12,082 bases of DNA from Gammaproteobacteria bacterium (GTDB taxonomy: Bacteria; Pseudomonadota; Gammaproteobacteria; UBA7966): NCBI GenBank assembly GCA_003485715.1, contig DNIF01000182.1:1-12082 (forward strand), in the 5' to 3' direction. Of the stretch, positions 1-6,500 are shown one piece after another (positions within the stretch are counted from its first letter, which is position 1; every line of letters starts with the position of its first letter). The position numbers were made by a program, and so were the translations under genes. The notes beneath the pieces were generated by a model. That model saw only the letters and a program-made list of their open reading frames with translations. It searched no databases and was not told the origin of the DNA.

Positions 1-311
1 AGGCGGCGGAGCAGGGCCGGCAGCACCACGCCCTCCAGGCCACCGAAGGGGTGGTTCGCCACCACGAGCGTGGGGCCACGCGTTGGCACCCGAATGAGTC
101 CGGGGTCGTCGCTGAAGACCTCGACACCCAGGAGGCGGATCAGGCGATCAAAGAAGGCGTCCGGGCCATCGGTGCCGCTGACGTTCTGGTAGACCTGCTC
201 CAGCCGGTCGAGACCGAGCATCCGGTTGAGCGGTGCTTCGAGATAGTGAAGCAGGGACCGGGGAGGCAGTGTGCCGATCAGGCTGAAGACAGGTGCTGGG
301 CGTTCGGTCAC
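1..311 (-). CDS. PlsC-type lysophospholipid acyltransferase family protein (N-terminal part)
   Basis: This is the first 103 codons of a minus-strand gene whose 3' end lies outside the window. After about 80 residues it carries VVANHPFGG-LEG (H87, E93), which matches the acyl-acceptor His/acid block I of PlsC/LPLAT acyltransferases. The spacing is HX5E, as in the hemolysin-like or OlsA-like branch whose motif reads NHPxGxxDG, rather than the classical HX4D. Such proteins transfer acyl chains to lysophospholipids or lyso-ornithine lipids at the inner membrane. The GTG at 311 is the first start after an in-frame TGA 15 nt upstream. Its Shine-Dalgarno is poor: only a distant GGTGAG precedes a C-rich run. 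Subfamily and substrate cannot be decided without the missing part. Confidence 0.75.
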   Translation of the reverse strand, partial: MTERPAPVFSLIGTLPPRSLLHYLEAPLNRMLGLDRLEQVYQNVSGTDGPDAFFDRLIRLLGVEVFSDDPGLIRVPTRGPTLVVANHPFGGLEGVVLPALLRR

Positions 312-380
312 GGAGGGGGGTACTCACCAGGCAAATGCGTTTGTAGTCGAAGGGGCAACAAAGCGTCGCCGCCGTTTGCC

Positions 381-409
381 TTGAAGAGAATGCCGCAGCG
401 CAATAAATT
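381..409 (+). promoter_or_regulatory. Candidate sigma70-type promoter for a small transcript
   Basis: TTGAAG (381-386) is followed after exactly 17 bp by TAAATT (404-409). Each hexamer matches four of six consensus positions, in the most AT-rich patch of the intergenic region. Transcription would start near 416 and run about 125 nt to the terminator at 515-541. This is inference from sequence only. Confidence 0.35.
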
Positions 410-455
410 ATTGCTCATTCGCGGTGCGGCGGGTGGATCCATCACCCAAGGCGCC

Positions 456-484
456 ATTGTAGGGGGACCGGGCCGGTGGCCCAA
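456..484 (-). promoter_or_regulatory. Candidate promoter of the acyltransferase gene
   Basis: On the minus strand, TTGGGC (484-479) is followed after 17 bp by TACAAT (461-456), a five-of-six match to the -10 consensus. A start near 449 would give a leader of about 140 nt before the GTG at 311. The -35 is weak (TTG only) and lies partly in the GGGCC/GGCCC inverted repeat at 470-482. Confidence 0.4.
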
Positions 485-514
485 CCTCTGCGGCGAGATG
501 ATTGACCTCCCTTT

Positions 515-541
515 AAGGACGGCTTGCCCGTCCTTTTTTTT
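515..541 (+). terminator. Strong intrinsic terminator
   Basis: AAGGACGG (515-522) pairs perfectly with CCGTCCTT (528-535) around a 5-nt loop, and a run of T continues to 541. The T-run direction is plus strand only. No plus-strand protein gene ends nearby, which is the main argument for a small RNA upstream. Confidence 0.85.
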
Positions 542-657
542 GTCCCGATTTCAGAGCACGTTACCTGCGGTTTCTGAATTGCTGTGGAGACTCGGCGCGC
601 AGCCAGCCATGGGTCCTCTGGGCCAGCCGTTGTCAGGGGGGAGCCATTCAGCCCTGA

Positions 658-686
658 TTCACCTGCGACGCGGCACGATTTAAACT
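658..686 (+). promoter_or_regulatory. Possible opgG operon promoter
   Basis: TTCACC (658-663) and TAAACT (681-686) are separated by 17 bp, each with four of six consensus matches. A start near 693 would leave about 100 nt of leader, including the small hairpins at 694-740 and the palindrome at 755-773. No better candidate is visible closer to opgG. Confidence 0.25.
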
Positions 687-754
687 GTACGTGACACTCG
701 AGCGAACTCCGCTCGGCGGTCGGGCTGCGGTTCGCCCGGCTTTGTTGTCCGATA

Positions 755-773
755 GTGCACGACGGTCGTGCAC
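755..773. promoter_or_regulatory. Operator-like perfect palindrome upstream of opgG
   Basis: GTGCACGAC (755-763) and GTCGTGCAC (765-773) are perfect inverted copies around one central G. Two further pairs flank it after one mismatch (752-753 with 775-776). It ends 22 bp before the opgG start codon. This size and symmetry suit a dimeric helix-turn-helix regulator, although a hairpin in the leader RNA is also possible. It is not followed by a T-run, so it is not a terminator. Confidence 0.45.
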
Positions 774-795
774 CATTTCCGCCTGAGGTCCAAAC

Positions 796-2493
796 TTGCG
801 ATCTGCGCCTGTGCGTGTCCAACCATCCGTGACGCGGCTTTGTCGCGCTTGTTCCCTTCTCTTGCTCATGCTCCCCATGGTAGCGCCCGCCACGGAGGAG
901 TCCGCGCCTCCGGCTGCAGAAGCCGCCGCCGCGGTCAGCACCGCTCCGGTCACTGCGGAGCCGGTCGCTACCGAGGCGGCGCCGGTGCTGCCCGAGGCTG
1001 CCCCGGCTCCACGCGTCGCTGACGAGCCGGCCATCGCTGCAGGCGAAGCCTTCGATTTCTCGGCCGTCATGCGCGCGGCGGCGCGGCTGGCGTCAGCGCC
1101 TTTCGTGCCTGATCGACCCGAATTGCCACCCGCGTTGGAAGGTTTGGACTACGACCGCTTCCGCGACATCCGCTTCCGTCGTGACCGGGCGATCTGGGCC
1201 GAGACCGCACTGCCCTTCTGGGTGGAGCTCTTCAGTCGGGGCTTCCTGTTCAAGGATCGCGTGCGGGTCAACCTCATCGAGGATGGCCTGGTCAAACCGG
1301 TGGCCTACGCGCAGGAGCTCTTCGATTTCGGTCGCAACGAAGTGGCGGGCAATATCCCGCCGGAGACAGGTTTTGCCGGGCTGCGACTCCTGGGCCCAAT
1401 CAATGCCGACACCCGCTTCGACGAGATCGCCGTGTTCCTTGGCGCGAGCTACTTCCGCGCCGTGGGCCAGGGCCAGAGCTACGGCATCACCGCCCGTGGG
1501 CTGGCGATCGACACGGGGCTGCCGACCCGCGAGGAGTTTCCGGTGTTCCGGGAGTTCTGGATCGAGCGCCCGGCCGACGCCGGCACAGATGCCATTTACG
1601 TCTACGCACTGCTGGACAGTGATCGGGTCGCCGGTGCCTATCGTTTCCGCATCGAGCCGGGCATGCACACGCTCATCGACGTCAAGATGAGGCTCTACTT
1701 CCGTGACACGGTAGCGAAGCTCGGCATCGCGCCGCTCACCAGCATGTTCATGCACGGCAAGAGTACGGATCGCTTCGTCGACGACTTCCGACCCGAGGTG
1801 CATGACTCCGATGGGCTGGTCATCGAGACCGGCCAGGGCGAGCGGATCTGGCGGCCACTGAACAATCCACGCACGCTGCGGATCAGCACCTTCTCTGTGG
1901 AGAACCCCCGAGGCTTCGGTCTGTTGCAACGAGAGCGCGATTTCGCGGCCTATCAGGACCTCGAAGCGCACTACCATCGCCGGCCAAGCCTGTGGGTGGA
2001 GCCGCAGGGGCAGTGGGGCAAGGGGATCGTGGAACTGGTGGAGATCCCCTCGCTGGCTGAGCGCTACGACAACATCGTCGCCTTCTGGACGCCCGAGACC
2101 CCGCCCGTGCGTGGCGATGAGCTCGAGTTCGCCTATCGGCTGCGTTTTGCGCTCGATCCCGAGGCCCGGCTGCGTGGTGCACGCGTGATCGCCACGAGGA
2201 TTGGCGGTGCCGGCACGGACGAACTCGACTCCTCGCGGCGGAAGTTCGTGCTCGATTTCGTGGGACCCAGCTTGCGGAGCGTCGGACCCGAGGCCGCCGT
2301 GGAGGCGCTGTGTTCCAGCTCCGCGGGTGAACTTACGCGGCCGGTGGTGCAGCACAACCCCGAGACCGGTGGTCGTCGGCTGTTCTTCGAGCTGACCCCT
2401 GCGGGTGATCAGGCGGTGGACCTGCGCTGTTTCCTGAAGCACGGTGCCGATGTATTGAGCGAAACCTGGGTGTTCCAGTGGACGAGGAGCTGA
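796..2493 (+). CDS. opgG: Glucan biosynthesis protein G, periplasmic
   Basis: A 565-residue OpgG/MdoG family protein (E. coli homologue about 511 residues). The family acts in the periplasm on osmoregulated beta-glucans made by OpgH; recent work places OpgG and OpgD among beta-1,2-glucan hydrolases. TTG at 796 is chosen because GAGGT lies 6 nt upstream and because it includes a complete signal peptide: basic start, hydrophobic core at residues 19-30 and an APA cleavage site near residue 32. The first ATG, at 868, would destroy that signal. Residues 33-85 form an Ala/Pro/Glu-rich linker absent from the E. coli protein. The MdoG domain begins near residue 86 (FDFSAVMRAAARLA) and includes the conserved RPEVHDSDGL segment (H336, D337, D339). 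It is the first gene of a tightly packed operon with the unknown gene at 2478 and opgH. Confidence 0.93.
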   Translation: MRSAPVRVQPSVTRLCRACSLLLLMLPMVAPATEESAPPAAEAAAAVSTAPVTAEPVATEAAPVLPEAAPAPRVADEPAIAAGEAFDFSAVMRAAARLASAPFVPDRPELPPALEGLDYDRFRDIRFRRDRAIWAETALPFWVELFSRGFLFKDRVRVNLIEDGLVKPVAYAQELFDFGRNEVAGNIPPETGFAGLRLLGPINADTRFDEIAVFLGASYFRAVGQGQSYGITARGLAIDTGLPTREEFPVFREFWIERPADAGTDAIYVYALLDSDRVAGAYRFRIEPGMHTLIDVKMRLYFRDTVAKLGIAPLTSMFMHGKSTDRFVDDFRPEVHDSDGLVIETGQGERIWRPLNNPRTLRISTFSVENPRGFGLLQRERDFAAYQDLEAHYHRRPSLWVEPQGQWGKGIVELVEIPSLAERYDNIVAFWTPETPPVRGDELEFAYRLRFALDPEARLRGARVIATRIGGAGTDELDSSRRKFVLDFVGPSLRSVGPEAAVEALCSSSAGELTRPVVQHNPETGGRRLFFELTPAGDQAVDLRCFLKHGADVLSETWVFQWTRS

Positions 2494-2999
2494 CACACAG
2501 GCCCGTGGCGCAGGGCATCTGGTCCACGGGGCTACATCTGAGCGCCGAGGTGCGCGCGGTCACACCACAGATTGACCGGCTATTGCTCGACCTCGGTGTG
2601 CAGACGGAAGACCTGCGCCAGCGTCTGGTGCAACGGGTGTTGCGGCGTCTGCAGTCGCAGGTGGAGCGCGACCGGCCCTCGGGGCTTGCGCTTGCCGAGC
2701 ACGCCGTGCGCGAGACCTTCGCCTTCATCGATGACTGGATCGCACGCGCCGTGGCCATGGCCGGTGCCGAGTGCTCGGATCTCATGCCGCTACGGGCGGC
2801 TCTCGTTCACGGGGCCTTGCCCGACTGGCCTCAGGCCCTGTTGTCGCCGCCACTACCGGGGATCTGCGAACGCCTGCTGGCCGCGGCACCACGGCCCCTG
2901 CCAGCGGCGGCACCGCTCGCGATGCCGACCGCCGAGTTGCGTCTGCGCCGCTTCCGGCCGCTGGCCTGGTTGCTGCGCTGCTGGCCCCGGCGCGGGTAG
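2478..2999 (+). CDS. Unknown 173-residue protein encoded between opgG and opgH
   Basis: I do not recognise this protein. It starts at GTG 2478, inside opgG (16-nt overlap), with GGGTG just upstream, and stops 5 nt before the opgH ATG, so translation is probably coupled to both neighbours. Codon use has the strong G/C third-position preference of the flanking genes, which supports a real gene. There is no signal peptide or clear membrane span. Residues 20-95 look helical and amphipathic, with many Leu, Arg and Glu (QIDRLLLDLG, LRQRLVQRVLRRLQSQVERD). The C-terminal 45 residues are Ala/Pro-rich and end in a basic, Trp-containing tail (LRLRRFRPLAWLLRCWPRRG) that might touch the membrane. It may be a partner or regulator of OpgH, perhaps replacing the cytoplasmic N-terminal region that this OpgH lacks; that role is inference. 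Confidence 0.75.
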   Translation: MDEELTHRPVAQGIWSTGLHLSAEVRAVTPQIDRLLLDLGVQTEDLRQRLVQRVLRRLQSQVERDRPSGLALAEHAVRETFAFIDDWIARAVAMAGAECSDLMPLRAALVHGALPDWPQALLSPPLPGICERLLAAAPRPLPAAAPLAMPTAELRLRRFRPLAWLLRCWPRRG

Positions 3000-3004
3000 G
3001 CCTC

Positions 3005-5143
3005 ATGCCCGCGCCCAATACCCAGTCCGTTCACAAACCTGTGCAGAAGACGGACGCCCCGGCGGCAACCGATCACATCGGGACGCAGAGCCCGGAGCCA
3101 CCGTCTCCTGCCCGCCGCGTCGCGCATGCCTTGCTGGTGTTCGCCACCGTGGCGTTCACGGTGAGTCTTCTGGCCGGTGCCGTGCGGGCAGATGGCATTA
3201 CACCGCTGGAACTCTCGCTGCTGCTGCTCTACGCCCTGCTGTCGGGCTGGATCGCGCTCGCCTTCTGGACGGCCGTCGCCGGCTTCTTCGTCATGCTGGC
3301 CTTTGGCCGCCGTGCCCGGCGCACCGCGCTGCCTGCCAGCAGCACGGCCCGCGTGGCACTCGTGATGCCGATCTACAACGAGGATCCGCGACGCATCTTC
3401 GCCGGTATCGAGGCCATCTGGCGCGACCTCGAGGACACGGGCGAGGCGGCGCGCTTCGATTTCCACGTGCTGAGCGACACGCGCGACCCCGATCTGTGGA
3501 TGGACGAGGAATCCGCCTGGTATGAGCTGTGTACGCGCTTGCAGGCCCACGGACGCATCTTCTATCGCAACCGTCCGGAGAATACCGAGCGCAAGAGCGG
3601 CAACCTCGCCGAGTTCGTGCGGCGCTGTGGTGCCGACTATCCCTATTTCGTCATTCTCGATGCGGACAGCGTCATGTCCGGCAGCACACTGGTCGAACTG
3701 CTGGCGCGGATGGAGGCAGAGCCACGGCTGGGGCTCATCCAGGTGCCACCGGTATCGGTGAACCGGGCCTCGCTGTTCGCGCGGGTGCTGCAATTCTCCG
3801 GTGGTCTGTACGGGCGCATGTATTGCGCGGGGCTCGCCTTCTGGCAGCGCGGGGAGAGCAACTTCTGGGGCCACAACGCGATCCTGCGCACGCAGGCATT
3901 TGCCGCCTGCTGTGGCTTACCCCGGCTGCCAGGCCGTGAGCCCTTTGGTGGCGAGATCCTCTCGCATGATTTCGTGGAGGCCGCGCTGCTTGCCCGCAAG
4001 GGTTGGTCGGTCGTACTCGCGTGGGATCTCGATGGCAGCTACGAGGAGATCCCGCCCACCCTCATCGACTACGCGAAGCGTGATCGACGCTGGTGTCAGG
4101 GCAATCTGCAGCATGCCCGCATCGTCGGCGCGCACGGGCTCAGGTTGTCATCGCGGGTGCATCTGGCGATGGGCGTGATGTCCTACGTGGCATCACCCCT
4201 CTGGTTGCTGTTCCTCGCGCTCACGGCGGTCGAGGCCTGGGTCCAGAGTCGCGCGGTGCCGGTGTACTTCTTCGGCGATACGACCGTGCCCATCTGGCCT
4301 GACACCTACACCTTCGAACTCACCAGCGTGATGCTGGCCACCCTCGCGATGCTGTTCCTGCCGAAGATTCTTGCCTTGCTGCTGTTGCTGCTGGACGGCC
4401 GGGCACGTCGTGGACATGGCGGCCTGCTCGGGGCCGCCGGCTCGGTCCTGTTCGAGATCTTCTTCGCGGTGCTGCTGGCCCCGGTGATGATGCTGTTCCA
4501 GTCGAAGTTCGTCTTCGCGACACTCGCGCGGCGCAATGTCGGCTGGCCTGCCCAGCAGCGTGACGACCACGCCACGCGTTTCACTGAAGCGGCCGGTGCG
4601 CACCTCGGTCAGTCGCTTCTGGGCGCTGCGGTCGGGCTGTGGGCCTGGTGGTATGTGCCCCACTTCTTCTGGTGGTTCACCCCTGTGCTGGCGGGTCTGC
4701 TGCTCGCCGTGCCCTTCTCCATGCTGACGAGCCGGGTGGATCTCGGGACATGGATGGCCCGTCGGGGGCTGTTCCGCTCTCCGGAAGAGAGTGATCGGCC
4801 GCGTTGCCTGCGCTACCTGGATTCGGCGTTGGCGAATGGACCGACGTTCAGCGAGGCGGGCGTCCGGCGCGTGCTCACCGATCCACGTGCCACCAGTCTG
4901 CATCTGGCACTCACGCCCACCGGAGATCCGCTCACGCGCCGCGAACGGCATCGGCTGGAGGGTGTCCTGCTCGCCCTGGAGGAGGAGGGCCCCGCGGCGG
5001 CCATCAACCGCGCCGACTGCCGCTTCTTCCTGTCCCGTCGCGAAGGGCCTGCGCTGTGGCTCGAGCGTGTTCGGGCCGGCGCGCGTCCATCAAGCGGTGG
5101 CGCGTCCGAACCACCAGAGCCAGAGCGGGAGCGTGAGCACTGA
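3005..5143 (+). CDS. opgH: Osmoregulated periplasmic glucan glucosyltransferase
   Basis: A 712-residue inner-membrane family 2 glycosyltransferase that polymerises glucose from UDP-glucose and exports the glucan backbone. Two hydrophobic segments (about 39-60 and 67-100) precede the cytosolic catalytic domain. That domain has PIYNED (122-127), the DxD-type DADS (219-222), the putative catalytic Asp of SHDF (D322) and RRWCQGNLQH (361-370), the OpgH version of the Q/RxxRW acceptor motif. Further membrane segments lie at about 385-410, 435-465, 472-503 and 533-575, with a soluble C-terminal tail ending in a Glu/Pro/Arg-rich stretch. ATG 3005 follows the upstream stop by 5 nt. Only about 38 residues precede the first membrane span, versus about 140 in E. 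coli OpgH, where that extension interacts with FtsZ. The last 54 bp overlap the convergent permease gene. Confidence 0.94.
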   Translation: MPAPNTQSVHKPVQKTDAPAATDHIGTQSPEPPSPARRVAHALLVFATVAFTVSLLAGAVRADGITPLELSLLLLYALLSGWIALAFWTAVAGFFVMLAFGRRARRTALPASSTARVALVMPIYNEDPRRIFAGIEAIWRDLEDTGEAARFDFHVLSDTRDPDLWMDEESAWYELCTRLQAHGRIFYRNRPENTERKSGNLAEFVRRCGADYPYFVILDADSVMSGSTLVELLARMEAEPRLGLIQVPPVSVNRASLFARVLQFSGGLYGRMYCAGLAFWQRGESNFWGHNAILRTQAFAACCGLPRLPGREPFGGEILSHDFVEAALLARKGWSVVLAWDLDGSYEEIPPTLIDYAKRDRRWCQGNLQHARIVGAHGLRLSSRVHLAMGVMSYVASPLWLLFLALTAVEAWVQSRAVPVYFFGDTTVPIWPDTYTFELTSVMLATLAMLFLPKILALLLLLLDGRARRGHGGLLGAAGSVLFEIFFAVLLAPVMMLFQSKFVFATLARRNVGWPAQQRDDHATRFTEAAGAHLGQSLLGAAVGLWAWWYVPHFFWWFTPVLAGLLLAVPFSMLTSRVDLGTWMARRGLFRSPEESDRPRCLRYLDSALANGPTFSEAGVRRVLTDPRATSLHLALTPTGDPLTRRERHRLEGVLLALEEEGPAAAINRADCRFFLSRREGPALWLERVRAGARPSSGGASEPPEPEREREH

Positions 5144-6034
5144 GATCAGGGTGGAGAGCACGATCGAGGTGGTCGCCACTTCGATGCCCTGATGGTAGCG
5201 ATTGCCCAGCAGATAGGCGTTGACGCCACTCGGTAGTGCGGCGACGGTGCAGGCCACGGCCAGCCATTCCGGCGGCAGCATGAAGACCCGGCTGCCGAGG
5301 AAGGCGACGCAGAGTGGCATGACGATGAGCTTCAGCGCCGTCACGCACAGCGATTCAGACACCGCACGCGCTACGTGATACTGCGCGAGCTGTGCCCCGG
5401 TCGCGAACAGGGCACAGGGTGCGGCGGATTCAGCGAGCAGTTCCAGCGCCCGGCCGGGTGGGCCTGCTGGTGCCATGCCGGAGAGGTTCAGCGCCAGCCC
5501 CACCGCCAGCGAGACGATGATGGGGTTGCGCAGACACTGTTGCAGGCCTTCCTTGAGTGCCAGCCCTGCGCCGCCCGCATGGCCGCGGCTGAACTCCATC
5601 GCCAGGGTGCCGAGCGGGAACAGCAGCGGGCTGTGCAGGGCGATGATCAGGAAATAGGGCAGTGCCGCCGCTTCGCCGTAGGTGCCGAGGATGACGGGGG
5701 CACCGATGAGTACGCCGTTGGAGAAGGCGCTGGCAAAGCCCGCGACGATGGCGTCCGGCAGCGGCCGGGAATACAGGCTCCGGCTGATGATGGTGCCGAG
5801 TGCGAGCATCGTCACGGCGGGCAGGAAGTACGACAACCAGAGCGCGAACGGTGGAGCGGCCGGCAACTCGGTGTGGGCCAGGGCGCGGATGAGCAGCGCG
5901 GGCGTGGCCACGTAGAAGACGTAGGCGACCAGCGCGCGGGTGACGGTCACATCGAGGAAGCGCGTGCGGATGGCCGTCCAGCCGCAGGCGATTATGATGA
6001 AGAGCGGCAGTATGCTGTCGAGGATGAGGGACAT
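5090..6034 (-). CDS. AEC-family (auxin efflux carrier-like) permease
   Basis: A 314-residue, highly hydrophobic protein with about ten predicted membrane segments. It begins MSLILDSILPLFIIIACGW, a typical AEC start, and ends LTLPLWLWWFGRATA. Conserved features include the N-terminal half with an FASAFSNGVLIGAPV segment, resembling the Asn-containing segment of the family, and a C-terminal repeat with LKLIVMPL and VAALPSGVNAYLLG. Members move organic acids, amino acids or similar anions across the inner membrane; the substrate here cannot be told. ATG 6034 is preferred over an ATG at 6061 because GGGA lies 9 nt upstream and the family starts at this methionine. It diverges from the tusA-like gene with 63 bp between starts. 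A weak -10 (CATAAT, 6100-6095) is the only promoter trace. Its 3' end overlaps opgH antiparallel by 54 bp. Confidence 0.9.
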   Translation of the reverse strand: MSLILDSILPLFIIIACGWTAIRTRFLDVTVTRALVAYVFYVATPALLIRALAHTELPAAPPFALWLSYFLPAVTMLALGTIISRSLYSRPLPDAIVAGFASAFSNGVLIGAPVILGTYGEAAALPYFLIIALHSPLLFPLGTLAMEFSRGHAGGAGLALKEGLQQCLRNPIIVSLAVGLALNLSGMAPAGPPGRALELLAESAAPCALFATGAQLAQYHVARAVSESLCVTALKLIVMPLCVAFLGSRVFMLPPEWLAVACTVAALPSGVNAYLLGNRYHQGIEVATTSIVLSTLISVLTLPLWLWWFGRATA

Positions 6035-6097
6035 CGAGTCGAATCCCGGGGCGCGCCGCATGTCGCGCCGTCGATGGGCCAGAGGCCGTGGGGCATT

Positions 6098-6355
6098 ATG
6101 CAGGAATCGAGCGAGTCACTCCGGGTGAGCGTCACACTCGACGTACGCGGCTTCGATTGTCCGCTGCCGGTGCTGAAGACCAAGGTGGCCCTGCGATCAC
6201 TCGCCGCGGGCGAGGTGCTCAGGGTGCTTGCCACGGATCCGATGGCAGTCATCGATCTGCGTGCCTACTGCGCGAAGACCGGGCACGAGTTGCTCGGCTG
6301 GTCAGGTGATGCAGAGCTCGAGTTTCTCATCCGCAAGGGTGGTGTTCCGGGCTGA
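6098..6355 (+). CDS. TusA/SirA-family sulfur carrier protein
   Basis: An 85-residue protein with the TusA fold signature. LDVRGFDCPLPVLKTK contains the CPxP motif, whose cysteine (C21) carries a persulfide. VLATDPMAVIDLRAYCAKTGHELLG follows, the usual second helix region. Such proteins shuttle sulfane sulfur to tRNA thiolation (TusA), molybdenum cofactor synthesis or sulfur oxidation pathways. No tus, dsr or hdr genes are nearby to say which, so I do not assign the tusA symbol. ATG 6098 gives the usual length, with GGGG 4 nt and GAGG 12 nt upstream. An in-frame ATG at 6074 would add eight residues. The algC-type gene follows 145 bp later, so an operon is possible but not evident. Confidence 0.9.
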   Translation: MQESSESLRVSVTLDVRGFDCPLPVLKTKVALRSLAAGEVLRVLATDPMAVIDLRAYCAKTGHELLGWSGDAELEFLIRKGGVPG

Positions 6356-6443
6356 GATTGTAGACTGGGGCCGGTGCAACGGATTGTTGCTCCGACTGCT
6401 CGTCGCGACTTGGCACCTCCCGCCGTGATCAGCTACCGTGCGC

Positions 6444-6470
6444 CGCGCGCAGCGAAGCCTGCTGCGCGCG
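6444..6470. other. GC-rich hairpin in the leader of the mutase gene
   Basis: CGCGCGCAGC (6444-6453) and GCTGCGCGCG (6461-6470) pair perfectly over 10 bp around a 7-nt loop. The Shine-Dalgarno of the mutase gene starts 20 nt downstream. There is no T-run, so it is not a simple terminator. It could be a leader-RNA structure or a protein site. Confidence 0.5.
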
Positions 6471-6500
6471 CCCGTCAGCCATCCCTCCCGGAGAGCCCCC

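Larger units (their letters stand above)
416..541 (+). ncRNA. Candidate small RNA ending in an intrinsic terminator
   Basis: A roughly 126-nt segment is bounded by a plausible promoter (381-409) and a textbook terminator (515-541), with no credible coding frame. It can form three stems: GGGTG/CACCC (431-435 with 443-447), a two-part stem (461-465 with 485-489, enclosing 470-474 with 478-482), and the terminator hairpin. It matches no RNA family I recognise; 6S RNA, SRP RNA, tmRNA and RNase P do not fit. The acyltransferase gene's candidate minus-strand promoter lies inside it, so the transcript would be antisense to that promoter and the very start of its leader. The alternative is a stray terminator that stops read-through towards opgG. 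Confidence 0.35.
312..795. other. 484-bp intergenic region between acyltransferase gene and opgG
   Basis: No convincing protein gene is visible here. Reading frames that cross it are extensions of antisense shadows. Facing promoter candidates sit at 381-409 (plus) and 456-484 (minus), a strong plus-strand intrinsic terminator at 515-541, a possible opgG promoter at 658-686, small GC-rich hairpins around 694-740, and a perfect palindrome at 755-773. From about 545 to 655 I see nothing recognisable. Confidence 0.6.

Noticed and set aside
51..683. 210-codon plus-strand frame at the left edge
   Set aside because: Opposite the acyltransferase gene, then crosses promoters and a terminator; no domain or Shine-Dalgarno.
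721..745. CGGGC/GCCCG hairpin followed by GCTTTGTTG as a terminator
   Set aside because: The stem is short and the T-run interrupted; it probably forms part of the opgG leader instead.
1093..2496. 467-codon minus-strand reading frame opposite opgG
   Set aside because: Antisense shadow of a confidently identified gene; the composition is rich in His, Arg, Gln and Gly without any family signature.
2771..3004. Upstream extension of opgH giving 78 more residues
   Set aside because: It would overlap almost half of the preceding gene in another frame and yields Gly/Arg/Pro-rich sequence without family similarity; ATG 3005 fits the tight operon spacing.
6035..6061. Longer start for the AEC permease (ATG at 6061)
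   Set aside because: No Shine-Dalgarno, and it adds nine residues before the typical family N-terminus; ATG 6034 has GGGA at a usable distance.
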